Source: CAMQRS01 sp964370065 (GTDB lineage: Bacteria; Bacillota_I; Bacilli_A; Erysipelotrichales; Erysipelotrichaceae). Taken from it: a stretch of 64,000 nucleotides of DNA. The DNA is taken from NCBI GenBank assembly GCA_964370065.1, contig CAYJGK010000001.1, positions 50,629 through 114,628 of the forward strand. Direction: 5' to 3'. The notes beneath the pieces were generated by a model. That model was not told where the DNA came from and did not search any database. It was given only the letters and a program-made list of their open reading frames with translations. The translations under genes were made by a program, and so were the position numbers. This document shows, piece by piece, positions 25,047 through 33,128 of this stretch (positions are counted from its first letter, which is position 1; every line of letters starts with the position of its first letter).

Positions 25047-26687
25047 ATGGATATGTCGATTTGGTTTTTAGTGGGAACTGCGTTAGTGTTCTTTATGCAA
25101 TGTGGGTTCACGATGGTAGAAGCAGGGTTTACAAGAGCGAAAAATGCAGGAAATATTATTATGAAAAATTTCATGGATTTTTGTTTAGGAGCAGTAGCAT
25201 TTCTAGCGATTGGTTTCTCATTATTATGTGGAGACAGTGTTTTTGGATTATTTGGATGGGGAGCAAATCCTTTATTCGATTTTAACGCAACAAACTGGGC
25301 AATCTTTGCCTTCAACTTAATGTTTTGTGCGACGACAGCAACAATAGTATCAGGAGCAGTAGCAGAAAGAACTAAATTCAGTTCTTATTGCATTTATAGT
25401 ATTGTATTAAGTGCAATCGTTTATCCAATCGAAGCACATTGGGTATGGGGAACTGGTGGGTTTCTATTGGAAATGGGATTTCATGATTTTGCCGGATCGG
25501 CTGCGATTCATACCGTTGGTGGTATTAGTGCATTAATCGGAGCTAAATTAGTCGGAGCGAGAATTGGAAAATTTGATAAAAACAATATACCAAAAGCAAT
25601 GCCTGGACATTCATTGACATTAGCTGCATTAGGTGTATTTATCTTATGGTTTGGTTGGTATGGGTTTAACGGGGCCGCAGCAAGTGATTCGACAATGTTA
25701 GCCGAAATCTTTGCTACCACAACAATTGCACCGGCATTAGCTACAGTAACAGTTATGGCCTATACTTGGTTAAAGTATGGTAAACCAGATGTGGGGATGA
25801 CTTTAAATGGTAGTTTAGCTGGTTTAGTAGCGATTACAGCAGGGTGTGATGTAGTGGATGCATTGGGAGCAGCTATCATTGGAGTAGCAGCTGCATTTGT
25901 AGTGATTTTTGTAGTGTGGTTCTTAGATTACAAATTAAGAATTGATGATCCAGTAGGAGCTGTGGCAGTACATGGGGGATGTGGTATTTTAGGTACCATT
26001 TGTGTTGGATTATTTGCAATAGAAGGGGGGCTATTCTATGGCGGAGGATTCGATTACGTATTAGTTCAATTATATGGAATCTTAGTCATTTCATTATGGA
26101 CAGCAATCACAATGGGACTAGTATTTCTTGTGATTAAAAAAACAATCGGTTTACGAGTTAGTGAATACGAAGAAATTGTTGGATTAGATAAAGAAGAGCA
26201 TGGATTAGAAAGTGCATATGCTGGCTTTGCATTTGAAACTCAATATTTAGGGGGAGCTAGCAGTATCAGTGCAGAAACATTCAATCAAGTGAGTGTGGAA
26301 GACCATCGCTCTGGTAAAGAGCCAAGTGCTTATAAACTGACTAAAATTGTAGTCATTACAAAACCAGAGAAATTTAATATATTTAAAGAAGCAATGGATT
26401 CTCTAGGGATTAGTGGTATGACTGTAACTAAAGTATTGGGATGTGGTGTACAAAAAGGTCGTACTACATACTATAGAGGAGCTAAAGTTGATATGCTCTT
26501 ATTAGAAAAAATTAAAGTGGAAATTGTTGTTTCACAGGTGCCTGTTCAAGATGTTGTGGATGCAGCACGAAAAGTGTTATGTAGTCAAACAATGGGAGAT
26601 GGGAAAATCTTTATTTACGATGTAGAAAATGTGGTTCGTATTAGTAGTGGTGAACAAGGGGTAGCAGCTTTACAATATAGTGAATAA
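25047..26687 (+). CDS. amt: Ammonium transporter fused to a PII signalling domain
   Basis: A 546-aa fusion. Residues 1-about 400 are an Amt/AmtB ammonium channel with about 11 membrane helices; the twin pore histidines are seen in GSAAIHTVGGISALIGA and AVHGGCGILGT. After a linker, residues 429-546 are a complete PII (GlnB/GlnK) protein: LGISGMTVTKVLGCG, the T-loop tip TTYYRGAKVD (Tyr near 475) and the C-terminal GDGKIFIYDVENVVRI. PII normally gates Amt in trans by inserting the T-loop into the pore; here it is tethered. AGGGAGG precedes the ATG. The leader carries attenuators tied to nitrogen control. Confidence 0.95.
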   Translation: MDMSIWFLVGTALVFFMQCGFTMVEAGFTRAKNAGNIIMKNFMDFCLGAVAFLAIGFSLLCGDSVFGLFGWGANPLFDFNATNWAIFAFNLMFCATTATIVSGAVAERTKFSSYCIYSIVLSAIVYPIEAHWVWGTGGFLLEMGFHDFAGSAAIHTVGGISALIGAKLVGARIGKFDKNNIPKAMPGHSLTLAALGVFILWFGWYGFNGAAASDSTMLAEIFATTTIAPALATVTVMAYTWLKYGKPDVGMTLNGSLAGLVAITAGCDVVDALGAAIIGVAAAFVVIFVVWFLDYKLRIDDPVGAVAVHGGCGILGTICVGLFAIEGGLFYGGGFDYVLVQLYGILVISLWTAITMGLVFLVIKKTIGLRVSEYEEIVGLDKEEHGLESAYAGFAFETQYLGGASSISAETFNQVSVEDHRSGKEPSAYKLTKIVVITKPEKFNIFKEAMDSLGISGMTVTKVLGCGVQKGRTTYYRGAKVDMLLLEKIKVEIVVSQVPVQDVVDAARKVLCSQTMGDGKIFIYDVENVVRISSGEQGVAALQYSE

Positions 26688-26719
26688 TAAAAGAATAAAC
26701 AATGGCATGATTTTTTACC

Positions 26720-26764
26720 AAATAGTGATAAACCTTTTAAAATAGAGGTTTATCACTATTTTAC
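26720..26764 (+). terminator. Terminator of the Amt-PII gene
   Basis: A 16-bp stem (26720-26735 with 26746-26761), short T run. Confidence 0.7.
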
Positions 26765-26778
26765 ATTTGCATGAGGGC

Positions 26779-26807
26779 TTGACATTTGCTTTATTTACGT
26801 ATATTGT
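26779..26807 (+). promoter_or_regulatory. Promoter of the 3D-domain protein gene
   Basis: TTGACA (26779-26784), 17-bp spacer, TATTGT (26802-26807). Confidence 0.65.
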
Positions 26808-26875
26808 TAGAATAGTTGTATTGGGAAAATCTCTTTCTCAAAGTGTCAAAAAACAAGATAAAGGAGCGAACTATT

Positions 26876-27547
26876 TTGCAAAAAAAAGAAATTATTTCTC
26901 TAGTAAAGAGTGAACTGTTTTTGATTATATGTTTGTTGATTTCAATTGTGGCCGTGACTACGACAGTAGGTGCACAACCACAAGATGTTACTGAAATCGA
27001 AACAATTGAAATGCCTGTTAGCGAAGTGTTAGTGCAAGATGCGCCAACAACAAGTGAAGGAGTTGTAAGAAGTGACGCTGTGTATAATGCAGTGGAAGCA
27101 GTGAATGCAGAAAATGTATTTGAAGAAAAACAATTAACAATGTTAAATTCAGATGAACCAGTAAATGCATATATAACAACGTATGGAACAGACTGTTTAG
27201 GGTGTTATCATACGGATGGATTTGGTGGAACGGCAAGTGGAGTAAAACTATCGTTTACATCTGTTAGACAATCTAACGGAGTTTGGCTAGATGGAATTAC
27301 ATACGATGGTTATTATGTTATTGCAGCGAATAGCGCCTTCCCATTTGGAAGTATTGTAGAAGTAACAAATCATGGTTATTCAGGAATGGGATTGGTACCG
27401 AATCAACCATTTAAGGCCATAGTATTAGATCGTGGAGCTATGACAATCAATCACATAGATTTATTTGTCGGTAGCGAATCAGCATATAATGTTTCTGTAA
27501 ATCGAAGCTATGCACCGCAAATAAAGCTAGTTAGATATGGTTATTAA
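26876..27547 (+). CDS. Secreted or membrane-anchored 3D-domain protein (YabE/lytic transglycosylase-like)
   Basis: A 223-aa exported protein. An N-terminal hydrophobic segment (about 12-32) ends near TTTVGAQ, a plausible signal cleavage site. The C-terminal half is a 3D domain, the double-psi beta-barrel fold of cell-wall lytic enzymes, with conserved aspartates in TTYGTDCLGCYHTDG, VLDRG and HIDLFVG. I chose TTG 26876, with AAGGAG nine bases upstream. The place before rnmV-rsmA matches Bacillus yabE. The G5/DUF348 modules of YabE are absent. Likely role: peptidoglycan cleavage. Confidence 0.85.
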   Translation: MQKKEIISLVKSELFLIICLLISIVAVTTTVGAQPQDVTEIETIEMPVSEVLVQDAPTTSEGVVRSDAVYNAVEAVNAENVFEEKQLTMLNSDEPVNAYITTYGTDCLGCYHTDGFGGTASGVKLSFTSVRQSNGVWLDGITYDGYYVIAANSAFPFGSIVEVTNHGYSGMGLVPNQPFKAIVLDRGAMTINHIDLFVGSESAYNVSVNRSYAPQIKLVRYGY

Positions 27548-27548
27548 T

Positions 27549-27582
27549 AAAAAGCGAATTATGAAATCATAATTCGCTTTTT
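27549..27582 (+). terminator. Terminator of the 3D-domain gene
   Basis: A 14 to 15-bp stem (27549-27563 with 27568-27582), A before and T after, ending seven bases before the next -10 box. Confidence 0.85.
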
Positions 27583-27585
27583 ATA

Positions 27586-27594
27586 TGGTATAAT
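27586..27594 (+). promoter_or_regulatory. Extended -10 promoter directly at the rnmV start
   Basis: TGGTATAAT with the -10 hexamer at 27589-27594. The normal start distance lands at or next to the rnmV ATG (27601). Confidence 0.6.
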
Positions 27595-27600
27595 AACGAC

Positions 27601-28158
27601 ATGAAAATTAAAGAAATAATCGTTGTAGAAGGAAAAAATGATACGAATAAACTAAAGCAATGTTTTGATTGCGAAACAATTGAAACAAGCGGAACACATT
27701 TATCAAAGAAAAAAATTGAAATGTTGAAGCAAATCAATGAACAAATAGGGATTATCGTATTTACTGATCCAGATACACCAGGGAATCACATTAGAAATAA
27801 GATAATAGAGGCTATTCCTAATGCTAAGCATGCTTTTATTAAACAATCCAAGGCTAAGACAGTTAAAAAAATAGGGGTTGAACATGCTAGCAAGCAGGAT
27901 ATTATAGAATCATTATCGAATGTTTTAACGTATAGTGATACCGTTATAGAAACTATTAGCTTACATGATTTAATAGAATTGGGTTTAAATGGACAAGAAC
28001 AGAGTGCCTACTTAAGAGAACAATTAGGGGATTTATTATTTATTGGAAAATGCAATGCTAAAACGTTGTGGAAAAGATTAAATATACTGCAAATAGAAAA
28101 AGAGAAAGTGAAACAATTAATAGAGGAAATTTATGAGTCAAATAATAGCAACACCTAG
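27601..28158 (+). CDS. rnmV: Ribonuclease M5 (RnmV)
   Basis: Matures the 5S rRNA precursor; 185 aa, typical. The Toprim catalytic motifs are visible: the glutamate in IIVVEGKND and the DxD in FTDPDTPGNHIR, with HAFIKQSKA later. No ribosome site precedes the ATG, and the predicted transcript start coincides with it, so the mRNA may be leaderless. It overlaps rsmA by 26 nt, the usual rnmV-rsmA pairing. Confidence 0.93.
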   Translation: MKIKEIIVVEGKNDTNKLKQCFDCETIETSGTHLSKKKIEMLKQINEQIGIIVFTDPDTPGNHIRNKIIEAIPNAKHAFIKQSKAKTVKKIGVEHASKQDIIESLSNVLTYSDTVIETISLHDLIELGLNGQEQSAYLREQLGDLLFIGKCNAKTLWKRLNILQIEKEKVKQLIEEIYESNNSNT

Positions 28159-29005
28159 TAAAACAAAGGAAATATTAGAAAAATATGGATTATATGCTAA
28201 GAAAAATTATGGACAAAATTTTTTAGTAGAAAGTCAAATTGTAGAAAAAATAGCTGTTAATGCAATGAGTGATAATCCATGTGTAGCTATTGAAATTGGG
28301 CCGGGAATAGGTGCTTTAACTCAATTTTTAAGCAAATATGCTCAACAAGTAGTTGCATTTGAAATAGATGATCGTTTAATTGATGTATTAGCAGATACAT
28401 TAAGTGAGAATGATAACGTAGAAATTGTTCATACAGACTTCTTAGATGTTGACTTAAAAGAATGGGTAAAAAAGTATACTAAAGAAGGGCAAGATGTAGT
28501 CATTGCAGCGAATTTACCATATTATATTACGACGCCAATCCTTTTTAAAATTTTTGAGAGTGGTGCGAACATTAAACAAATTACAGTTATGATGCAAAAA
28601 GAAGTAGCAGATCGCTTTAGTGCAGCACCTAATACAAAAGATTACAATGCATTGAGTGTTATCACACAATTTAGATGCGATGTGCATCAAGTTATGAAAA
28701 TATCAAAACATGTATTTAACCCTAAGCCAAATGTAGATAGTGCAGTCGTTCAATTTAAATTGAATAAAAAATACCAATTAGAAAATGAACAATTGTTTTA
28801 TGATTTAGTGAAAACGTGTTTTAAACAAAGAAGAAAAACAATGCTGAATAATTTTTCTGGTTTTTGTAGAAATAAAGAAGAAGCAAAACAACTATTAGCG
28901 GATAGTGAAATTGCAGAAAATGCAAGAGCTGAATCATTACCTTTGGCAACATTTATTCGATTATATGAGGTGTACAATGAACATAGAAGCCAATGCCAAG
29001 ATTAA
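28133..29005 (+). CDS. rsmA: 16S rRNA dimethyladenosine transferase RsmA (KsgA)
   Basis: Dimethylates A1518 and A1519 in 16S rRNA using SAM; 290 aa. Seen: KKNYGQNFLVE, the SAM loop EIGPGIGALTQFL, acidic VAFEIDDRL, and catalytic NLPYYIT. The C-terminal domain has FKQRRKTMLNNF. GAGGAAA precedes the ATG within rnmV. It overlaps ispE by 29 nt, so the rnmV-rsmA-ispE run should be translated from one mRNA. Confidence 0.96.
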   Translation: MSQIIATPSKTKEILEKYGLYAKKNYGQNFLVESQIVEKIAVNAMSDNPCVAIEIGPGIGALTQFLSKYAQQVVAFEIDDRLIDVLADTLSENDNVEIVHTDFLDVDLKEWVKKYTKEGQDVVIAANLPYYITTPILFKIFESGANIKQITVMMQKEVADRFSAAPNTKDYNALSVITQFRCDVHQVMKISKHVFNPKPNVDSAVVQFKLNKKYQLENEQLFYDLVKTCFKQRRKTMLNNFSGFCRNKEEAKQLLADSEIAENARAESLPLATFIRLYEVYNEHRSQCQD

Positions 29006-29816
29006 TCTAACATTAGATGTCTTGTTAAGAAGAGATGATGGATACCATGAATTAGATATGATTATGTTACCATTAAATTTAAGCGATACATTATGTGTAC
29101 GCGTAGCGTTAGAAGATCGTATCTATTGTGATTCACAAGATTTTCCACTTGATGAAAGCAACACGATTTATCAAGCCATTCATTATATGCGAGAAGCATT
29201 TGCATTGTCACAGCATTTTAATGTAGAAGTCATCAAACGTATTCCTATGCAAGCTGGATTAGCAGGTGGTAGTGCAGATGGAGCAGCGATGATGAAAGCC
29301 ATTATACAGCTTTGCAATATTCAGGCAAGTGAAAGTACCTATCTTAGCATTGCGAAAAAGATAGGTGCAGATGTACCCTTTTGTTTTGTGAACAAACCAT
29401 CACGAGTCAAAGGAATAGGCGAAAAAGTAACTACATTTCAATATGATTGTCCCTTTGAGTTGTTACTAGTCAAACCTAAAGAAGGTGTGTCGACTGGACT
29501 TGCTTTTCAACAGTTAGATTTTAAAACTTGTTTGCATCCTGATGTAGAGGCTTGTGAACAAGCTTTACTACAAAGTGATTATGATGCGTTATGCGATTGT
29601 TTAGGCAATACGCTTGAACAAAGTGCTTTACAAATCACGCCCGTAATTGCAAATATTAAAACACAATTACAAGAAGATGGATTTGATGCGGTATTAATGT
29701 CGGGAAGTGGTTCAACTGTCTTTGCTATTACTCGAAACAGCGCATTAATTGATAAAGTTATTGCTCACTATCAAAAACAATATGACTTTGCATGCAAGTG
29801 CACAATCCTAAAATAA
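28977..29816 (+). CDS. ispE: 4-diphosphocytidyl-2-C-methyl-D-erythritol kinase IspE
   Basis: ATP-dependent kinase of the MEP isoprenoid pathway; 279 aa. GHMP-family features: N-terminal EANAKINLTLDVL, the ATP loop MQAGLAGGSADGAAMM (near 88-103), and C-terminal LMSGSGSTVFAI. ATG 28977 with GAGGTGT upstream gives the standard MNIEANAKINL start; a longer frame starting at 28905 is not needed. Presence implies the MEP rather than mevalonate route, though other genes of the pathway are outside the window. Confidence 0.95.
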   Translation: MNIEANAKINLTLDVLLRRDDGYHELDMIMLPLNLSDTLCVRVALEDRIYCDSQDFPLDESNTIYQAIHYMREAFALSQHFNVEVIKRIPMQAGLAGGSADGAAMMKAIIQLCNIQASESTYLSIAKKIGADVPFCFVNKPSRVKGIGEKVTTFQYDCPFELLLVKPKEGVSTGLAFQQLDFKTCLHPDVEACEQALLQSDYDALCDCLGNTLEQSALQITPVIANIKTQLQEDGFDAVLMSGSGSTVFAITRNSALIDKVIAHYQKQYDFACKCTILK

Positions 29817-29853
29817 AAACAGCGACAATAGCTGTATCGGATGGCAATGATAG

Positions 29854-29965
29854 TTTTAAGGTTAGTGCCTGGATTATGAAACGACTTTCACTGTGAGAAC
29901 GATATCAATCACGACGTATTGTGAGCAGTACCCTGTTTCAAAAATGAAATACAATGTCAGGCAGA
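29854..29965 (+). ncRNA. Possible structured RNA downstream of ispE
   Basis: Two nested helices, GCCUG (29867-29871) with CAGGC (29958-29962) and UGAAAC (29877-29882) with GUUUCA (29935-29940), enclose smaller hairpins. No reading frame or promoter stands out; ispE has no terminator of its own before the one at 30 kb, so this may be its 3' UTR. The family was not recognised. Confidence 0.3.
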
Positions 29966-29998
29966 TAATATTTTAGTCAATGCATAATTATATAAATT

Positions 29999-30041
29999 AA
30001 AACTACCAATATCAATTTTGATATTGGTAGTTTTCTTTTTT
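29999..30041 (+). terminator. Bidirectional terminator after ispE
   Basis: A stem of about 16 bp (29999-30015 with 30018-30034), then CTTTTTT. The convergent DUF1846 gene ends at 30069. Confidence 0.8.
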
Positions 30042-30068
30042 ATCGACAGTCGTATAGTTTCGCTGTTT

Positions 30069-31373
30069 TTACTTTTGGTATAACTTGTGGGTTTGAAATT
30101 TTGGTTCGCAAGTAATGTTAATTTTTAATTTACGTAATACTGCAAAATCAACTTCTGATAAGATAACTGAACAATGTGCTTCACAGTCCTTTAATTCAGC
30201 TAGTTTATCATATGCTTTTTTAGCGTCTTCATTCATCGTTGCACTTATTGCTAGAGCCAATAATACTTCATCAGTATGTAAACGAGGGTTTTTATTTGCT
30301 AGTGTTTTTGTTTTTAAATCGCGAATTGGTTCTAATACTTCTGGTGCAATAATTAATGCACTTTCATCTACACCGGCTAATGCTTTTAAAGCGTTTAATA
30401 AAGCCGAACTTCCACAACCTAATAACTTAGTTGTTTTACCTGTTACAATTTGTCCATCTGATAATTGAATAGCAAAGGCTGGTTCACTTGTTGCTTCACT
30501 CACTGCTAAGGCTTGCCCTACACACTTACGGTCTTCTGGACAAATTTGTGCTTGTGACATAATCATTTCAAGTTTTGAAATAGCTGATTCTTCAGCATAC
30601 CCTTTTTTATAATCAATTTTAGTTTGGTAGTAACGTCTAATAATTTCATCTTTACTAGCTTGTTGTGTAACNNNNNNNNNNNNNNNNNNNNNNNNNNNNN
30701 NNNNNNNNNNNNNNNNNNNNNNNNNNNNNNNNNNNNNNNNNNNNNNNNNNNNNNNNNNNNNNNNNNNNNNNGCTTTAATACCTCTAGTATGCTCGTTGTA
30801 TAATTGAGATAAACAAGTTGCCATTTTTCCTGACCCAGGTCCTGGTGCAGTAACAACTACTAATGGTTTGCTTGTTTCAATATAGTCATTTTTCCCATAT
30901 CCCTCTTCACTAACAATATAAGGGATATTGTTAGGGTAACCAGCAATTGGGTAATGTAAGAACACTTTGATTCCTAATTTTTCTAAATGTTGTTTAAATG
31001 TAATAGCCGCAGATTGATTTGCAAAGTGTGTGATGGTCACGGAACCTACATATAAACCGATTTCACGATAAGAATCAATTAAGCGTAGCACTTCTACATC
31101 ATATGTAATACCTAAGTCGTTTCTAACTTTGTTTTTCTCAATATCGTTAGCGCTAATAACGATAATGATTTCTACATCATCTTGTAATTCCATTAACATT
31201 TTTAATTTACTGTTTGGGGCAAATCCTGGTAAAACTCTAGATGCGTGATGATCATCAAATAGTTTTCCTCCAAATTCTAAATATAATTTGTTACCAAACT
31301 GAGAAATTCTCTCCTTAATGTGTTTGGATTGTAATTGTAAATACTGCTCATTACTAAAACCGATTTTTTTCAT
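30069..31373 (-). CDS. DUF1846 family protein, interrupted by an assembly gap
   Basis: A cytosolic protein of the DUF1846 family (P-loop-containing, function unproven). Before the gap: LYLEFGGKLFDDHHASRVLPGF and the glycine-rich VVVTAPGPGSGKMATC. After it: SKDEIIRRYYQT, NPRLHTDEVLLALAISAT and the C-terminal LRKLKINITCEP. Family members are about 490 aa; here only about 400 residues are readable. AAGGAG precedes the ATG on the minus strand. It is probably intact in the organism; the break is from assembly. The reading frame across the N run should not be trusted. Confidence 0.85.
   Translation of the reverse strand: MKKIGFSNEQYLQLQSKHIKERISQFGNKLYLEFGGKLFDDHHASRVLPGFAPNSKLKMLMELQDDVEIIIVISANDIEKNKVRNDLGITYDVEVLRLIDSYREIGLYVGSVTITHFANQSAAITFKQHLEKLGIKVFLHYPIAGYPNNIPYIVSEEGYGKNDYIETSKPLVVVTAPGPGSGKMATCLSQLYNEHTRGIKXXXXXXXXXXXXXXXXXXXXXXXXXXXXXXXXXXVTQQASKDEIIRRYYQTKIDYKKGYAEESAISKLEMIMSQAQICPEDRKCVGQALAVSEATSEPAFAIQLSDGQIVTGKTTKLLGCGSSALLNALKALAGVDESALIIAPEVLEPIRDLKTKTLANKNPRLHTDEVLLALAISATMNEDAKKAYDKLAELKDCEAHCSVILSEVDFAVLRKLKINITCEPKFQTHKLYQK
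30672..30771. other. Assembly gap, 100 N
   Basis: Exactly 100 undetermined bases, a conventional placeholder for a scaffold gap of unknown size. It falls inside the DUF1846 coding sequence. Confidence 0.98.
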
Positions 31374-31640
31374 ATATTATAATGCTCCTTTCGTGTAATG
31401 GTGTGTTTTGATTTATAAATCAATAAAATCTATTATAGAAGAATTCATTTCATTTTGAAAGTAAAAAAACTAAAATTCAATAAATTTTAATGGATTAATT
31501 ACTTTTATACAAATATACCTATATTCTATAATAATTATGATTACTTTCCTAACATAAATTTCAAATTTTATAATATAAAATGTAATAAATGTGAAAAATG
31601 TATAAATTTGTGTAGAACTCATAATGTAATTGATTTGTTT

Positions 31641-31763
31641 ATGCATGAATTAAATGACATGAATAATAATCGTAAAAAATTAATAGAATTAATATATGAA
31701 ATGCATTATAATGAATTATGCAATTATCAAAAGGTAATAAATAAGAATAGGAGAATATTATGA
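31641..31763 (+). CDS. Possible small Cys-containing protein overlapping murA (start uncertain)
   Basis: A frame open from 31491 to a TGA at 31761-31763 overlaps the murA ATG as ATGA, typical of coupled genes. From ATG 31641 it encodes 40 aa (LIELIYEMHYNEL in the middle). Upstream in the same frame lies a cysteine cluster, CNKCEKCINLC (about 31581-31613), but no standard start codon or ribosome site was found for it. It may be a small gene with an unusual start, or the 3' remnant of one. The family was not recognised. The rest of 31374-31640 is very AT-rich with no other gene seen. Confidence 0.3.
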   Translation: MHELNDMNNNRKKLIELIYEMHYNELCNYQKVINKNRRIL

Positions 31764-33025
31764 AAGAAGTCATTCGTATTGAAGGTGGACATAAATTAAG
31801 TGGTACAGTTAGAATTTCTGGAAGTAAAAATGCTACAGTTGCGTTAATTCCTGCAGCCATTTTAAGCAATGGTTTAGTAACAGTTGTTGGCGTACCACAA
31901 ATAGCTGATGTTAAGAATTTAAAAATATTATTAGAAGAATTAGGAGTGGTTGTGAATTTAAAAGCCGATGACCATATTATTATTGATCCAAGAAATATGG
32001 AAAATCTACCAATGGTAAGTGAACATGTAACAAAATTAAGAGCCTCTTATTATTTTATGGGAGCATTATTAGGAAAGTATGGAAAGTGTAAGATTAAAAT
32101 GCCTGGAGGATGTTACCTAGGTCCTCGCCCCATTGACTTGCATTTAAAAGGATTTGAAGCTTTAGGTGCTAGTATTACACACGAAGATGGGTGTTATGTA
32201 CTAGAAGCAAAAGAACTAATAGGAGATCGTATTTTCTTAGATACGGCAAGTGTGGGAGCAACCATCAATATTATGTGTGCTGCTGTATATGCTAAAGGTA
32301 AAACGATTATTGAAAATGCAGCTAAAGAACCAGAAATTATTGATGTTGCTACGATGTTAAATAAAATGGGAGCTAAAATTCGTGGAGTAGGAACGAATGA
32401 AATTACGATTGAAGGAGTGACTTCGCTAGATGGGTGTTTTCATGAGATCATTCCCGATCGTATTGAAGCAGCTACTTATATTTGTTTAGCTGCAACGGCA
32501 GGAGAAAACATTACAGTTGAAAATATTATTCCCCAACATATTGAAGGATTATTGGCCAAACTAGATGAAATCGGAGTCGATTTTGACGCGGATATTGATC
32601 GTGTGCATGTAAAAGGTAGAAATGAAGTTTTAAAAGGTGTCAGTGTAACAACGGGAACCTACCCTGGATTTGCAACGGATATTCAACAACCACTAACAAC
32701 CATGTTAACGCAATGTAATGGACAATCAAAAGTCACAGAGACGATTTATACAGAGCGTTTCAAACATTGTAATGAATTAAATAAGATGGGTGCTAACATT
32801 AATGTGATGACCCCAAGTGCATTAATTAATGGGCCAACACCGTTAAGTGGGACAAAAGTCACAGCTACGGATTTGCGTTGTGGAGCATGTTTGGTCATTG
32901 CTGGTTTAATAGCAGAAGGAATTACAGAAATTGATGAAATCTATCATATCGAAAGAGGATATGAAAATATTATCGGAAAACTAACAGCTTTAGGAGCGAA
33001 AATAGAAAAAGTAGTAATCGACTAG
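31760..33025 (+). CDS. murA: UDP-N-acetylglucosamine 1-carboxyvinyltransferase MurA
   Basis: First committed step of peptidoglycan synthesis, adding enolpyruvate from PEP; 421 aa, normal. N-terminal ISGSKNATVALIPAAIL, catalytic Cys in PGGCYLGPRPIDLH (the fosfomycin-reactive position, near residue 117), and C-terminal RCGACLVIAGLIA with HIERGYENI. TAGGAG precedes the ATG. It lies before rpmE-prfA-prmC, a common Bacillota order. A second MurA paralogue, frequent in this phylum, may exist elsewhere. Confidence 0.96.
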   Translation: MKEVIRIEGGHKLSGTVRISGSKNATVALIPAAILSNGLVTVVGVPQIADVKNLKILLEELGVVVNLKADDHIIIDPRNMENLPMVSEHVTKLRASYYFMGALLGKYGKCKIKMPGGCYLGPRPIDLHLKGFEALGASITHEDGCYVLEAKELIGDRIFLDTASVGATINIMCAAVYAKGKTIIENAAKEPEIIDVATMLNKMGAKIRGVGTNEITIEGVTSLDGCFHEIIPDRIEAATYICLAATAGENITVENIIPQHIEGLLAKLDEIGVDFDADIDRVHVKGRNEVLKGVSVTTGTYPGFATDIQQPLTTMLTQCNGQSKVTETIYTERFKHCNELNKMGANINVMTPSALINGPTPLSGTKVTATDLRCGACLVIAGLIAEGITEIDEIYHIERGYENIIGKLTALGAKIEKVVID

Positions 33026-33046
33026 TAAAAATTAAATATAAAATAC

Positions 33047-33075
33047 TTGAAATTAAAAATAATATTGTTTATAAT
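33047..33075 (+). promoter_or_regulatory. Promoter of rpmE
   Basis: TTGAAA (33047-33052), 17-bp spacer, consensus TATAAT (33070-33075). Confidence 0.8.
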
Positions 33076-33090
33076 AAACTAGCACTTACT

Positions 33091-33111
33091 TTAAATACGC
33101 AAAGTATTTAA
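33091..33111 (+). promoter_or_regulatory. Leader hairpin of rpmE
   Basis: UUAAAUAC (33091-33098), loop GCAAA, GUAUUUAA (33104-33111): eight perfect pairs ending five bases before GGAAGGAG. Its place suggests an L31 autoregulatory leader. Confidence 0.5.
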
Positions 33112-33128
33112 GGCGGAAGGAGAAAAAA

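Noticed and set aside
25000..25285. Reading frames starting inside the amt leader
   Set aside because: They overlap the Amt-PII gene in another frame and give no recognisable protein.
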